Translations under genes and position numbers: made by a program
Shown: one piece after another, positions 38,401 to 48,022 of the stretch
How positions within the stretch are numbered: the first letter of the stretch is position 1
How the letters are laid out: every line of letters begins with the position of its first letter
Assembly (NCBI GenBank): GCA_963786155.1
Contig: CAWAXW010000006.1
Coordinates: forward strand, 248,001 to 312,000
From: CAWAXW01 sp963786155
Lineage (GTDB): Bacteria; Actinomycetota; CADDZG01; WHSQ01
DNA: 64,000 nt
Reading direction: 5' to 3'
Notes under the pieces: generated by a model
The model's input: only the letters and a program-made list of their open reading frames with translations
What the model was told of the DNA's origin: nothing
Database searches by the model: none

Positions 38401-38859
38401 ATGACTCCGGTGGACTTCTCGGCGATGGAATGCTCGGTCGCCCGCACTCTCGACGTGATCGGGGACAAATGGTCCCTTCTCATCCTGCGGGACGCCTATT
38501 ACGGGGTCCGTCGCTTTGACGCCTTCCAGAAGGATCTGGGCGTGGCCCGGAACATCCTGGCCGACCGCCTCGCCAAGCTGGTGGACCATGGGGTTCTGGA
38601 GCGCCGCCAGTACGAGGACCGGCCCCCCCGCTACGAGTACAGACTCACGCCGAAGGGCCGGGACTTGCTGCCCGTTCTTCTGACGATGATGAAGTGGGGC
38701 GACAAGTGGGCGAGCGAGGTGGCTCCGGTGACCGTCACCCACACGACCTGCGGCCACGAGACATACCCTGTAGTCACCTGCGAGCACTGTGGAGACGAGT
38801 TGAAGCTCGGCGAGGTCCGAGCCGACCCGATCCCGATCCGAACCGAAGCAGCGGTGTAA
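38401..38859 (+). CDS. HxlR family transcriptional regulator
   Basis: 152 residues. Winged-helix domain (CSVARTLDVIGDKWSLLILR, DAFQKDLGVARNILADRLAK, LVDHGVLERRQYEDRPPRYE) typical of HxlR/MarR2 factors, which often respond to electrophiles or redox stress. The C-terminus has CGHE and CEHCGDEL, a zinc-ribbon-like arrangement frequent in actinobacterial members and a possible redox or metal sensor. Two matching palindromes precede it. Its probable targets are itself and the divergent mini-genes. Confidence 0.92.
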   Translation: MTPVDFSAMECSVARTLDVIGDKWSLLILRDAYYGVRRFDAFQKDLGVARNILADRLAKLVDHGVLERRQYEDRPPRYEYRLTPKGRDLLPVLLTMMKWGDKWASEVAPVTVTHTTCGHETYPVVTCEHCGDELKLGEVRADPIPIRTEAAV

Positions 38860-38872
38860 AGCCGCTCCCGAA

Positions 38873-40351
38873 TTACATGTTGTTGCGTTTACCGAAGACC
38901 TTGTCCAAGTCCTGAGTTGCCTCTACCCCCGACTTCAGCGGGTGTTCAGGGGCCGCGTCGGCTCCTTCGCATGAAACCGGCGTCTCGATCTCGAAGCACT
39001 GGTCGGTGCCTTCGCCTCCGTCGCCAGAGTCGGTGCCGGCCCCACCCTCGATGAAGTCGTCGCTCGCGCCCGTGTTCAGGATGTCGTCGCCCTGTTTCCC
39101 GAACAGGTAGTTCTGTTCGAGGTCGCCGATCATCGTGTCGTTGAACTCGGATCCGTTCATAGCCTCGACTCCACTCACTGAATCCGATCCGTCTCCCGTC
39201 ACGGTCCCCGCGCCGAAGTCCGCACTGATCCCGGCGTCCGCTCGCCTGTACCCGACTTGGTCGTAGTCGCCCGAGCCACCGTCGATCGTGTCGTCGCCAC
39301 CTTCGTCGCCCGTGAAGTAGTCGTCGCCGTCCATGCCGTTCAGCGTGTCGTCCCCGTTGAAGCCCAGCAGCGCGTTCCCCAACTCGTTTCCGGTGAACGT
39401 GTCGGCGAACTCGCCTCCGTAGAGGCCATCGATGGCGATCAGCTTGTCTTTCCCTTCGCCGGTCGCGGTCCCGGTGGCCAGGTTGGCCTCGACCGGCCCC
39501 GGCGCATACCAATAGACGACGAGGTCGAGCTCGGTGTCCTCGGTGCCGTTGAAGGTGTCGTTTCCTTCGAAGCCGAGAAAGATGTTTGCCGACTCGTCTC
39601 CGGTCATCTTGTCGTTGTATTGCGACCCGGCGACGCCCTCGAAGCCTGACAGAGTGTCGGTGCCGACCCCGGTCGCGGTTCCCGTGTTGAGGTTGGCCGT
39701 GATCCCTTTCTCGGCATCCCCGAAGTTCACGATGTCGTAACGTCCGTCGCCGCCGTCCAACGTGTCGTTGCCCGGCCCCCCACGCAGCGCGTCGTGCTCG
39801 CCAGCGCCTCCGAAGATCTCGTCCTTACCTTTGTCGCCGGACATGATGTTGTTCTCGTCGGACCCTGTGAGCGAGTCCGCGAACGGCGTACCCCTGACCA
39901 TCTCGATGCTCTTGAACAGATCGTCACCATCCCCGCTCGAGGTCCCGGCCTGGAGATCGACCGTTACTCCAGCCTTGGCCTGGATGAAGTCGAGGCCGTC
40001 ACGGTTCCCGTCGCCGCCCCCGATGAGGTCGTCGCCGGGTCCGCCCCAAAGGTGTTTGTCGTTGCCCTCGCCCCCGGAGATCCCGTCGTTGCCCTCGCCC
40101 CCGGAGATGGTGTCCTTGCCGTCGCCGCCACAGATGATGTCGTTTCCACCCTTGCCGTCGATGACGTCGTCCCCGCCTTCGCCCGCGATGACGTCGTCCC
40201 CGGGCGTGCCGTTCAGAGTGTCGGCCTTATCGGTGCCGATGATCTTGGCTTTCTTGCCTCCGCACTTCGTCTGAGCTTGGGCCGCGGGTGCGAGAGCAGT
40301 CGCAAGAAGGGCGATCGCAAGCAGGGGAGCGAACTTCAGAATTCTTTTCAT
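38873..40351 (-). CDS. secreted RTX/hemolysin-type calcium-binding repeat protein
   Basis: 492 residues. Signal peptide (KRILKFAPLLAIALLATALA), then many GGxGxDxhx nonapeptides (GTPGDDVIAGEGGDDVIDGK, GGDGKDTISGGEGNDGISGG) forming calcium-dependent parallel beta-roll blocks, spaced by repeated ~60-residue units that end in a TGTATGxGxD-like strand. A C-terminal Cys pair may form a disulfide. No enzymatic domain is seen, and it uses a Sec signal rather than a C-terminal type I signal. Probably a surface-associated structural or adhesive protein. Confidence 0.9.
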   Translation of the reverse strand: MKRILKFAPLLAIALLATALAPAAQAQTKCGGKKAKIIGTDKADTLNGTPGDDVIAGEGGDDVIDGKGGNDIICGGDGKDTISGGEGNDGISGGEGNDKHLWGGPGDDLIGGGDGNRDGLDFIQAKAGVTVDLQAGTSSGDGDDLFKSIEMVRGTPFADSLTGSDENNIMSGDKGKDEIFGGAGEHDALRGGPGNDTLDGGDGRYDIVNFGDAEKGITANLNTGTATGVGTDTLSGFEGVAGSQYNDKMTGDESANIFLGFEGNDTFNGTEDTELDLVVYWYAPGPVEANLATGTATGEGKDKLIAIDGLYGGEFADTFTGNELGNALLGFNGDDTLNGMDGDDYFTGDEGGDDTIDGGSGDYDQVGYRRADAGISADFGAGTVTGDGSDSVSGVEAMNGSEFNDTMIGDLEQNYLFGKQGDDILNTGASDDFIEGGAGTDSGDGGEGTDQCFEIETPVSCEGADAAPEHPLKSGVEATQDLDKVFGKRNNM

Positions 40352-40410
40352 CTATGAGTAGTTAACGAGCCGGACAAGCACCTAGCAAGGTGATGTTGGT
40401 CACTTTCTGG

Positions 40411-41493
40411 CTAGTTGGAGGAGAAGCTATGCCTGCGGGCCGACCGATTGAGGGCTTTTGCCCCTTGTTCGTCGACGTACACGAGGTTCTCGTAGCGGAG
40501 CCCGAAACGGCCGGGTAGATAGATCCCGGGCTCGATCGAGAAGACGTGTCCCACTTCCAGCGGCCGCTCGTTGCCTTCCCTGATGTAGGGCTCCTCGTGG
40601 ATCTCGAGCCCGACCCCGTGGCCGGTGCGATGGTGGAAGAACTCGCCGTAGCCCGCCTCGTCGATAACTTGCCGGGCGGCCCTGTCGATCTCTTGGGCCG
40701 GCACGCCGGGCTGGACCCGCTCGAAGGCCGCGTCGTACGCCGCACACACGAGGTCGAACGCCTTGTCGATCTCGGGTTCGAGATCGTTCGGCATGTACAT
40801 GCGAGTCGTATCGGACCAGTAGCCGTCGATAGCTGCCCCGGTATCGACGAGCAGGGGGCGATCGAGCGCGATCGAAACGTCGCCTCCGGAATAGTGGGCC
40901 ATCGAAGCGTTGGCACCCGATGCAACGAGAGCGATGGGCTCGGCAGCATCCGGGTTCTCCAGATATCGGATGCGCATCTTCGTAGCGAGCTCCTTCTCCG
41001 CCACCCCCGCGAGCTCCAAGCCTGCGATCCACTCGATGAGCGCGTCGGTGAAATCGGCCGCGGCTCCCAGCTTGGCGATCTCCTCGGGGCCCTTCCTCTC
41101 ACGCAGACGGGCCAAAGCCCCCGGATCCAGCTTGACGTCGGCCCCCGCATCCACAAGTTTCATCAAGGCCCACGCCGGCAACGAGGCCTGGACGTGCACC
41201 CGGTCGATCCCCGTCAGCGCGTGGGCGAGCGCAGCATCCGGTCCTTCGGAATCGGTCCACGTCGCCAGCTCGAAGCCGAGGGGGCCGAGCTCCTCCTCGA
41301 ACATGAGCGGCGCGACCACCACGATCTCACCCTCCACGGGGACCAGCAACCCGGTGAGCCGTTCCATAGCGATCGGATCGAGCCCCGTGAGATAACGGAA
41401 CCCAACCGAAGGCTCAACCCACAAGCGTTCGACGGAGCGACGAGCCATCTCGGCGCGCAGAGATTCGAGTCGCTGCACGAAAACCTCATCCAT
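40411..41493 (-). CDS. M24 family Xaa-Pro aminopeptidase
   Basis: 360 residues from the ATG at 41493. N-terminal creatinase-like domain (EPSVGFRYLTGLDPIAMERL) and C-terminal pita-bread peptidase with all five metal ligands: LLVDTGAAIDG, YWSDTTR, GHGVGLEIHEEPY, FSIEPGIYL and ENLVYV. Cleaves the N-terminal residue before proline. Its start is only 15 nt from the TTG of the divergent alkA, so the two promoters must overlap or lie inside coding sequence. Confidence 0.93.
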   Translation of the reverse strand: MDEVFVQRLESLRAEMARRSVERLWVEPSVGFRYLTGLDPIAMERLTGLLVPVEGEIVVVAPLMFEEELGPLGFELATWTDSEGPDAALAHALTGIDRVHVQASLPAWALMKLVDAGADVKLDPGALARLRERKGPEEIAKLGAAADFTDALIEWIAGLELAGVAEKELATKMRIRYLENPDAAEPIALVASGANASMAHYSGGDVSIALDRPLLVDTGAAIDGYWSDTTRMYMPNDLEPEIDKAFDLVCAAYDAAFERVQPGVPAQEIDRAARQVIDEAGYGEFFHHRTGHGVGLEIHEEPYIREGNERPLEVGHVFSIEPGIYLPGRFGLRYENLVYVDEQGAKALNRSARRHSFSSN

Positions 41494-41508
41494 CACCGGA
41501 GAACATAA

Positions 41509-42384
41509 TTGACGAGGATGATCGAGCAACAGCTGAGTCTTTCCTTCCGGGCTCCTTTCGCTGCAAGCATGCTGCTGGACTTCCTCGGCCGGCGGGCCGT
41601 GTCCGGCATCGAGACCTATGACGGCAACACTTATAGAAGGACACTGCGGCTCTCTTTCGGAACGGGGATCCTGGAGCTGGCGCCTGCGATCGATCATGTC
41701 CAATGTTCGATACGGCTCGATGACGAACGAGATCTCGCGTTTGCCATCCAGCGAAGCCGGGTGTTGCTCGATCTAGACGCGGACCCGGTCACCATCGATC
41801 AAGCGCTCTCGGAGGACGCGGCTCTGCGTCCGCTCGTGGCAAGCATTCCGGGCGTACGCGTGCCGGGACATGTCGACGGTAACGAGCTGGCGATCCGAGC
41901 GGTTCTGGGGCAGCAGGTCTCGGTCGCGGGGGCGAGGACCCTCACCGCGCGATTGGTGCAGGCACATGGGAAGCCACTGACGGTGGAGGACGAGGGGCTA
42001 ACCCACCTCTTCCCCGAACCCGATGCCCTGGCAGAAGCCGACCTCTCGGGCCTGGGTGTTCCCCGCCAGAGGCAACATGCGATCCGCTCGCTGGCCGGTG
42101 CCCTTGCTTCCGGGGGAGTCGATCTAGGAACGGGCGCCGATCGGCTCGAGGCTCGAACGCGATTGCTTGACATTCCCGGCATCGGACCGTGGACCGCCTC
42201 CTACATAGCCATGCGTGCGCTGGGTGACCCCGACGCGTTCCCGGCATCCGACCTTGGCATCCGGGCCGCGTTCGAGCGACTGGGGCTCGAGTCGGATCTC
42301 AGATCGATCGAAGAGAGAGCTCAGCTGTGGCGTCCCTGGAGGGCCTACGCGGTGCAGCACCTCTGGGCGTCGCTCAGCAGTTAG
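41509..42384 (+). CDS. alkA: DNA-3-methyladenine glycosylase II
   Basis: 291 residues. Excises alkylated purines. N-terminal AlkA domain (RAPFAASMLLDFLGRRAVSG), then HhH-GPD: the hairpin LLDIPGIGPWTASYIAMRAL and the catalytic Asp in FPASDLGIR; LGQQVSVAGARTLTARLV is the family's helix. The TTG at 41509 is favoured by GGAGA 10 nt upstream; the ATG at 41518 is an alternative three codons later. Confidence 0.93.
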   Translation: MTRMIEQQLSLSFRAPFAASMLLDFLGRRAVSGIETYDGNTYRRTLRLSFGTGILELAPAIDHVQCSIRLDDERDLAFAIQRSRVLLDLDADPVTIDQALSEDAALRPLVASIPGVRVPGHVDGNELAIRAVLGQQVSVAGARTLTARLVQAHGKPLTVEDEGLTHLFPEPDALAEADLSGLGVPRQRQHAIRSLAGALASGGVDLGTGADRLEARTRLLDIPGIGPWTASYIAMRALGDPDAFPASDLGIRAAFERLGLESDLRSIEERAQLWRPWRAYAVQHLWASLSS

Positions 42385-42390
42385 CGGGCG

Positions 42391-43177
42391 CTAGCCCTCG
42401 ACGATCTCTACGGACTCGATGTAGACGGGCAGGACCGGCTCCGAACCGCCCTGCGCGGTTTCCACGTTGGCGATCGCCTCGACGGCTTCGAATGAGCTCT
42501 CACTGACTCTGCCGAAGATCGAGTAGAGCGGGTCCAGACCTGCGGGCTCGGCTCCCGTTGGATCGTGAACGACTATGAAGAACTGGCTCCCGTTCGTGTT
42601 CGGGCCCGGAGTTGGCCATCGCGACCGTCCCGAAGGTGTACTCGCTCCCTCCCTTGGGCAGCTCGTCCTCGAACTGATAGCCGGGTCCTCCGCTGCCGGT
42701 GCCCTCGGGGTCGCCTCCCTGGATCACGAAGCCGTTCTCGATGCGATGCCAGGTCAGCCCGTTGTAGAAGCCTTCGTTGGCAAGGAACACGAAGTTGTTG
42801 ACGGTCTTAGGCGCCTCGTCTTCGAGAAGGTCCAGCTCGATCGTCCCGCACGACGTCTGCAGCACCGCCGAGTAGTCGACGCCGTCCTCGAGCACTTCTT
42901 CCGCGGCCTCATACTGCTGGGGATCTCCGGGGGCGGGGGCCTCGGCCCCGCATGCAGCGGTGGCCTCCTCGGGCGGCTCGGTGGTCTCGGCGCTCGCCGG
43001 CTCGTTCGGCTCTTCCCCTTCGTCGTTGGTCAGGAAGAGCGCCATTCCGACGAGGACGATCAGCACCAGACCCACGCCCCCCAGCCGGATGTTCCGCCGC
43101 CGGCGCATCGCGGCGGCGCGCGCCTCCGCCTGGGCGTCGCGGTGTGCCTTCTTGCGAGCTCTCTTATCGGTTGCCAT
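42391..43177 (-). CDS. membrane-anchored cyclophilin-type peptidyl-prolyl isomerase (one frame break)
   Basis: About 261 residues. The ATG at 43177 follows GGAGGAAC. Basic N-terminus, one membrane helix ([20 protein letters not shown]), an acidic linker, then cyclophilin: [51 protein letters not shown] +1 break near 42606 precedes [14 protein letters not shown] and the C-terminal FGRV strand. The extracytoplasmic enzyme would assist folding of exported proteins. The ATG overlaps the end of accDA. Confidence 0.92.
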
Positions 43178-44605
43178 CGTCTTTGTTCCTCCAGCGATCC
43201 CGTCTGCGAGCGGCCCAGTCGCGCTCGGCTTCACGACTCAGAAGGTCGAGATGATAGGCGACGACCCGAGTAATGGACGAATCCGTAAGTTCTTCGTCGA
43301 CGACTCCGTCCACGACGCCCAAACGCAACAGGTCCGGCGCGGTCAATCGCAGCATCGCCGCCATCTCGCCGGCACGCCCTGCATCCCGCCACAGGATCGC
43401 GGCCGCCGCTTCCGGGCCGATAACGGAGAAGAAGGAGTCGCGGTACGCGAGCAGCTTGTCGGCGGTGGCGAGCGCGAGAGCACCCCCGCTTCCTCCCTCG
43501 CCGGTGACCACGGAAACCACGGGAACCGAAGCGGACAGGAGGACCTCGAAGGTCGCGGCGATCTCCCATGCGAGCCCACCTGTTTCGGATCCTTCCGATG
43601 GGTTCGCGCCCGGCGTATCGATGAGAGTGACGACCGGCAAACCCAAGCGCGACGCCATGCGTATACAGCGTTGGGCTTTCCGATAAGCACCGGGGCCGGG
43701 CGAGTAATCGCGATTCAAAGCGAGCCACACCGCCCGCCTCCCCTGCGAGCGAACGATCGCCGCGATCAGGGCAGGATCGTCGCGGCCGGTCCTGTCTCCC
43801 TGAAGAGGGACCAAGGTGTCGGCCGCGCTCTCGACCAACTCGCCTCCCTTCGGACGGTCGGCGCGCGCGCCGCCGTAACGACATCCCAGGGATCGGGCAA
43901 GGCATCCATCTCGGTAGTGATCGGCGGCGCGTCGACGGCCGCTGGTTCATCGGGAGCGAGAACATCGAGCACGCGCGTGACCGCGGCCCCCTCGGAGCCG
44001 GCGTCGACGAGCGCATCCACCAACCCGCTCCGCAACGCCATCTCGGCCGTATGCGATCCGGGCCCCAAAGCCCTGCCTAGGAACACCTCTGCCACGCGTG
44101 GGCCCGCGAAGCCGATCGTCGCGTCCTCCCTAGCGAGGGTGACGTCCGCGAGAGCCGCGATGCTGGCGAGGACACCACCCGTAGTTGGATGACCGAGAAG
44201 CACGATGAAAGGACATCCCGCGTGGCCCAAAGTCTCCCTGGCTGCAACCATCTTTGGCATCTGGACGAGCGAACGCATCCCCTCTTGCATCCTCGAACCA
44301 CCCGTTGCGGTTCTGAGAACGAACGGCGTTCGTCGCTCTGCCGCGCGCTCCAGAGCCCGAGCGATCCGCTCCCCGGCGACCTCACCGACGCTTCCTCCGA
44401 GGAAGCCGAACTCGAACAGCGCCACCTCGACGTCGTGACCCCCGATGCGCGCCGGGCCGGCAAGAACCGATTCGTCTACCTCCGTGCGAGCGCGCTCCAG
44501 CAGTTCTGGATAACCGGGAAATGAAAGTGGGTCTCGGCTGCTGAGTCCGTCGCTGACAGGGCGGAACGAACCCGCATCCACCAGCGCGTCGGCAGCCCTC
44601 TCCAT
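43164..44605 (-). CDS. accDA: fused acetyl-CoA carboxylase carboxyltransferase, beta-alpha (one frame break)
   Basis: About 480 residues. The N-terminal half is AccD-like without the zinc finger ([54 protein letters not shown]); the C-terminal half is AccA-like ([57 protein letters not shown]). The junction has a frame break near 43840-43850. Transfers carboxyl from carboxybiotin to acetyl- or propionyl-CoA; specificity is not readable. Predicted promoter TTACTT-17 nt-TACCGT is 6 nt from the ATG. Confidence 0.9.
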
Positions 44606-44611
44606 TGGCCT

Positions 44612-44640
44612 ACGGTAGCCTGCCCTTCACCTACAAGTAA
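44612..44640 (-). promoter_or_regulatory. promoter of accDA (leaderless)
   Basis: On the minus strand TTACTT, 17 nt, TACCGT, ending 6 nt before the accDA ATG. Confidence 0.55.
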
Positions 44641-44656
44641 TGGAAAGGATGCCGGC

Positions 44657-45082
44657 TTGGCCGACAGCCCTCCTCGGATACTCGTCGCGAAGCCCGGCCT
44701 CGATGGACATGATCGAGGCATCAAGGTCGTGGCGCGCGCTCTCCGCGATGCGGGCATGGAGGTCATCTACACCGGCCTGCATCAGACGCCCGAGCAGATC
44801 GCCGCCGCGGCGATCCAGGAAGACGTCGACGCGGTCGGTCTCTCGTGCTTATCGGGGGCACACATGACCCTGTTCCCGCGGGTAGTGCAACTGATAAAGG
44901 AGCAGGGTGGCGAAGACGTCCTCGTGTTCGGCGGCGGGATCATCCCCGATGCCGACATCCCCGCACTGAAGGAGTCCGGGATCGCAGAGATCTTCACTCC
45001 CGGAGCGACGACGACATCGATCGTGGATTGGATCAGGGGCAACATAGGCAAACCCGCCGGGATCTCCGGCCAGGAGGACTAG
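44657..45082 (+). CDS. stand-alone cobalamin-binding subunit (methylmalonyl-CoA mutase type)
   Basis: 141 residues, TTG start after GGAAAGGA. Complete B12-binding fold with the DxHxxG motif [15 protein letters not shown], then [15 protein letters not shown] and [16 protein letters not shown], as in the C-terminal domain or small subunit of methylmalonyl- or 2-hydroxyisobutyryl-CoA mutase. The large catalytic subunit is not in the window. Its stop overlaps the sucC GTG (TAGTG), so it is coupled to succinyl-CoA synthetase, which uses the product of methylmalonyl-CoA mutase. Confidence 0.93.
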   Translation: MADSPPRILVAKPGLDGHDRGIKVVARALRDAGMEVIYTGLHQTPEQIAAAAIQEDVDAVGLSCLSGAHMTLFPRVVQLIKEQGGEDVLVFGGGIIPDADIPALKESGIAEIFTPGATTTSIVDWIRGNIGKPAGISGQED

Positions 45083-46235
45083 TGGATCTATTCGAGTATC
45101 AGGGCAAGGAGCTCTTGAGGAAGTTCGAGGTGCCCGTTCCGGAAGGACGCGTGGCATCGACTCCCGAGGAGGCCGCGGAGGCCGCCGGCGGTTTGGGCGG
45201 GCAAGGTCGTCGTCAAGGCGCAGGTGCAGGTCGGGGGCCGGGGCAAAGCCGGCGGGATCAAGATCGCAAACTCACCCGAAGAGGCGAAGTCGGTTGCCTC
45301 GCAGATCCTCGGCATGGACATCAAGGGGCACACCGTGAAGCGCGTGCTCGTCGAGAGGACGAGCGAGATCACCTCCGAGTACTACTTCTCGTTCCTGGTC
45401 GATCGAACGGTACGGAAGTTCCTCGGGATGATGAGCGCCAAAGGCGGCATGGACATCGAAGAGGTCGCCGAAACCGACCCCCAAGCGATCTCGCGCGTCC
45501 ACGTCGATCCCGTTCTCGGCATCAGCGACTTCCACGCGCGCAAGCTCGTCTTCGGCGCCAAGCTCGACCCCGAGGCTAGGAAGGAAGCGATCGCGATGCT
45601 CCCCAAGCTCTATAGGGCTTTCGTCGAGCTCGACGCTTCTCTCGTCGAGGTGAACCCGCTCGTGCTGACCGGCGAGGGAAGGGTTGTCGCGCTCGATGCG
45701 AAGGTGACCCTCGACGATTCGGCCGAGTACCGGCATCCGTTCTTCGACGAGCTCAAGTCCGCGTTCGAAGTTCCGGAGCAGGAGCGTTTCGCCAAGGAGA
45801 AGGGCCTCAACTTCATCAAGCTCGACGGCGACGTCGGGATCATCGGCAACGGGGCGGGTCTGGTGATGTCGACCCTCGACGTCGTCAAGGACGCGGGCGG
45901 CGAACCCGCCAACTTCCTCGACGTCGGTGGGGGAGCGGGGGCCGAGCTGCTCTCCAACTCGCTCGAGGTCATCATGTCGGACCCGAACGTCAAGAGCGTG
46001 TTGATCAACATCTTCGGCGGCATCACGCGCTGCGATCTCGTTGCAGAAGGGATCATCGATGCCCTCGGCCGCCTCGATGTGAAGGTTCCGATCGTCGTGC
46101 GATTGGATGGGACGAACGCCGAACAGGGCCGCAAGATGCTTGCCGACGCCCCCCACCCAAAGCTGGTGACAGCCGAAACGATGCTCGGCGCGGCCGAGAG
46201 AGCCGTCGAAGCTCGCCCACGGGGAGGCGATCTAG
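45082..46235 (+). CDS. sucC: succinyl-CoA ligase (ADP-forming) subunit beta, frameshifted
   Basis: About 384 residues. [20 protein letters not shown] opens the protein; a +1 break near 45199 precedes [19 protein letters not shown]. The ATP-grasp domain continues through [20 protein letters not shown], and the ligase part has [20 protein letters not shown] and [19 protein letters not shown] second +1 near 46215 fuses it in frame with sucD; removing it gives a TAG at 46233-46235 overlapping the sucD GTG. The TCA-cycle enzyme makes ATP and succinate from succinyl-CoA. Confidence 0.95.
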
Positions 46236-47110
46236 TGGCCATCCTCATCGACAACGACACCAGGCTCGTCGTCCAGGGCCTGACCGGCCGGGAGGGCAGC
46301 TTCCACGGCCTCCGCAATCGCGAGTACGGGACGAAGCTCGTGGCGGGCGTGACGCCGGGCAAGGGCGGAAGCGATGTCGAGGGAGTCCCCATCTTCGACA
46401 CGGTTGCCGAAGCCGTCGCGGAGACCGATGCAAACACCTCGATGGTGTTCGTGCCGCCCCGCTTCGCAGCGGACGCGATCCTCGAGAGCTACGAAGCCGG
46501 CGCAAAGGTCATCGTTGCGATCACCGAAGGACATCCCTGCGATGGACATGGCTAAGACCGTGGGCTATCTCCGCAGCGGCAACGGAGCGATCACCTGATC
46601 GGACCGAACTGCCCGGGCGTCATCTCCCCCGGGACGGCGAACGTCGGCATCATCCCGGGCGAGATCTGCTCGCAGGGACCGGTCGGTCTCGTCTCCCGCT
46701 CGGGAACGCTCACGTATCAGATCGTTCACGAGCTGACCCAGAGGGGCATCGGACAATCGACATGCGTCGGCATCGGCGGCGACCCGATCCCGGGCTCCGA
46801 CTTCATCGACGTCCTGAAGCACTTCGAGGCCGACGACGAGACCGAGGCAGTCGTGATGGTTGGCGAGATCGGCGGCGATGCCGAGGAACGCGCCGCGGCC
46901 TTCATCGAGAAGAGCATGTCCAAGCCGGTCGTCGCCTACATCGCGGGACGGACGGCTCCCCCCGGGAAACGCATGGGTCACGCGGGAGCGATCATCTCGG
47001 GCTCCAAGGGAACCGCCGCCGCCAAGGAGACCGCCCTCAGAGAAGCGAACGTCGAAGTGGGCCGCAACCCCACCGAAGTGGCCGAGCTGGTGGCCAAGCT
47101 CCGAAAATAG
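46235..47110 (+). CDS. sucD: succinyl-CoA ligase subunit alpha, frameshifted
   Basis: About 290 residues. Starts [20 protein letters not shown], with CoA-binding [14 protein letters not shown]. Breaks near 46530 (+1) and 46600 (-1 or +2) precede [19 protein letters not shown] and [18 protein letters not shown]. The phospho-His region [19 protein letters not shown] is intact. GTG start overlaps the sucC stop. A perfect inverted repeat follows the stop. Confidence 0.95.
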
Positions 47111-47113
47111 CGC

Positions 47114-47158
47114 CGAGTGTGTGAGGAGGTACGTGACGCGTCGCTCCTCACACACTCG
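47114..47158. repeat. perfect 15-bp inverted repeat between convergent genes
   Basis: CGAGTGTGTGAGGAG (47114-47128) and its exact complement (47144-47158) around a 15-nt loop, between the stops of sucD and the convergent RTX gene. No T tract; it can act as a bidirectional transcription barrier or mRNA 3' protector. Confidence 0.85.
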
Positions 47159-47166
47159 ATGCGACT

Positions 47167-47916
47167 CTAGATCCTCTTCTCGCAGGACTTGTAGCGGTTG
47201 TTGCCGCCCTCGCCTCGGCAGCCGTCTTTGCCTCTGCCGCCGTCGAGGTCGTCGGGGCCTTCGTCTCCATAGAGGCGGTCGTTGCCACCTTGACCCGTGA
47301 GCACGTCGGCGCCGGACCCTCCGGTTAGCAGGTCGTTGCCGCCGCCACCCTCGGTGCGGTCGTCGCCGTCGTGGCCGCGCAGCTCGTCGTCTCCGCCCTT
47401 GCCGACCAGGACGTCGTCACCGCTGAGACCGCAGATCTTGTCGTCCTTGCCGGTGCCCTCGAGGTAGTCGTCCTCGAGCGTGCCGATGAGCGTGCACTCA
47501 CGAATCATCCCGATGATCGACGCAGTCGCCTTGTTCTCGTAGTCCTCGTCGTAAGCGGCGGCGTCGATGCCGGCCTCGCCTTCGAAGAAGTCACCGCCGA
47601 CGAGGGCGCTCCACTCCTTGGTTCCGTTGCAATCGAGGCTTGTGCCCCCATAGCCGCTTTCCTTCTTGTCACCGCTCTTTCGCTGGACCACGTTCAAATC
47701 GATGTAGACCTCGGTCGGCTGCGCACAGGTGACCTCGCCGGTCACCGTCGCGCGACCGGTGACCACGTTTGCCCACGCCTTGTCGTCAACCGTCAACGTG
47801 ATCTTCTGCTCCAACTGCTTGGGCTTTGCAGCAGAAGCGGTTTGCGGAAGCAGCGTCAAAGCTGCCAAGCACATGGTCGCTAGCACGACCACGGTCTTAC
47901 TGGTGCCGTCACTCAT
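47167..47916 (-). CDS. secreted RTX calcium-binding protein
   Basis: 249 residues from the ATG at 47916 (AAAGGAG upstream). Signal peptide (KTVVVLATMCLAALTLLPQT), an N-terminal beta domain of ~130 residues with two Cys, then five RTX nonapeptides (GLSGDDVLVGKGGDDELRGH, GGGGNDLLTGGSGADVLTGQ, GGNDRLYGDEGPDDLDGGRG) and a Cys-flanked end. Smaller relative of the protein at 38873. Probably secreted and Ca-stabilised; no enzyme domain. Confidence 0.88.
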   Translation of the reverse strand: MSDGTSKTVVVLATMCLAALTLLPQTASAAKPKQLEQKITLTVDDKAWANVVTGRATVTGEVTCAQPTEVYIDLNVVQRKSGDKKESGYGGTSLDCNGTKEWSALVGGDFFEGEAGIDAAAYDEDYENKATASIIGMIRECTLIGTLEDDYLEGTGKDDKICGLSGDDVLVGKGGDDELRGHDGDDRTEGGGGNDLLTGGSGADVLTGQGGNDRLYGDEGPDDLDGGRGKDGCRGEGGNNRYKSCEKRI

Positions 47917-48022
47917 GGTGACTCCTTTCGTTGGTGTTGCCGGACCTCGAACAGACGCATGCATCCGTCGTTCGGTTGTCCGAGACACGAGATTTGCGGG
48001 CAGGCAACCGATCGGCGCCTTG

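Noticed and set aside
37939..38787. 282-codon minus-strand open frame across the HxlR gene
   Set aside because: Mostly antisense to HxlR; the two mini-genes in other frames have real ribosome-binding sites while this does not.
47729..48022. N-terminal extension of the FG-GAP protein
   Set aside because: It lies antisense to the signal peptide of the RTX gene, and a proper signal peptide begins at 48023 or 48038.
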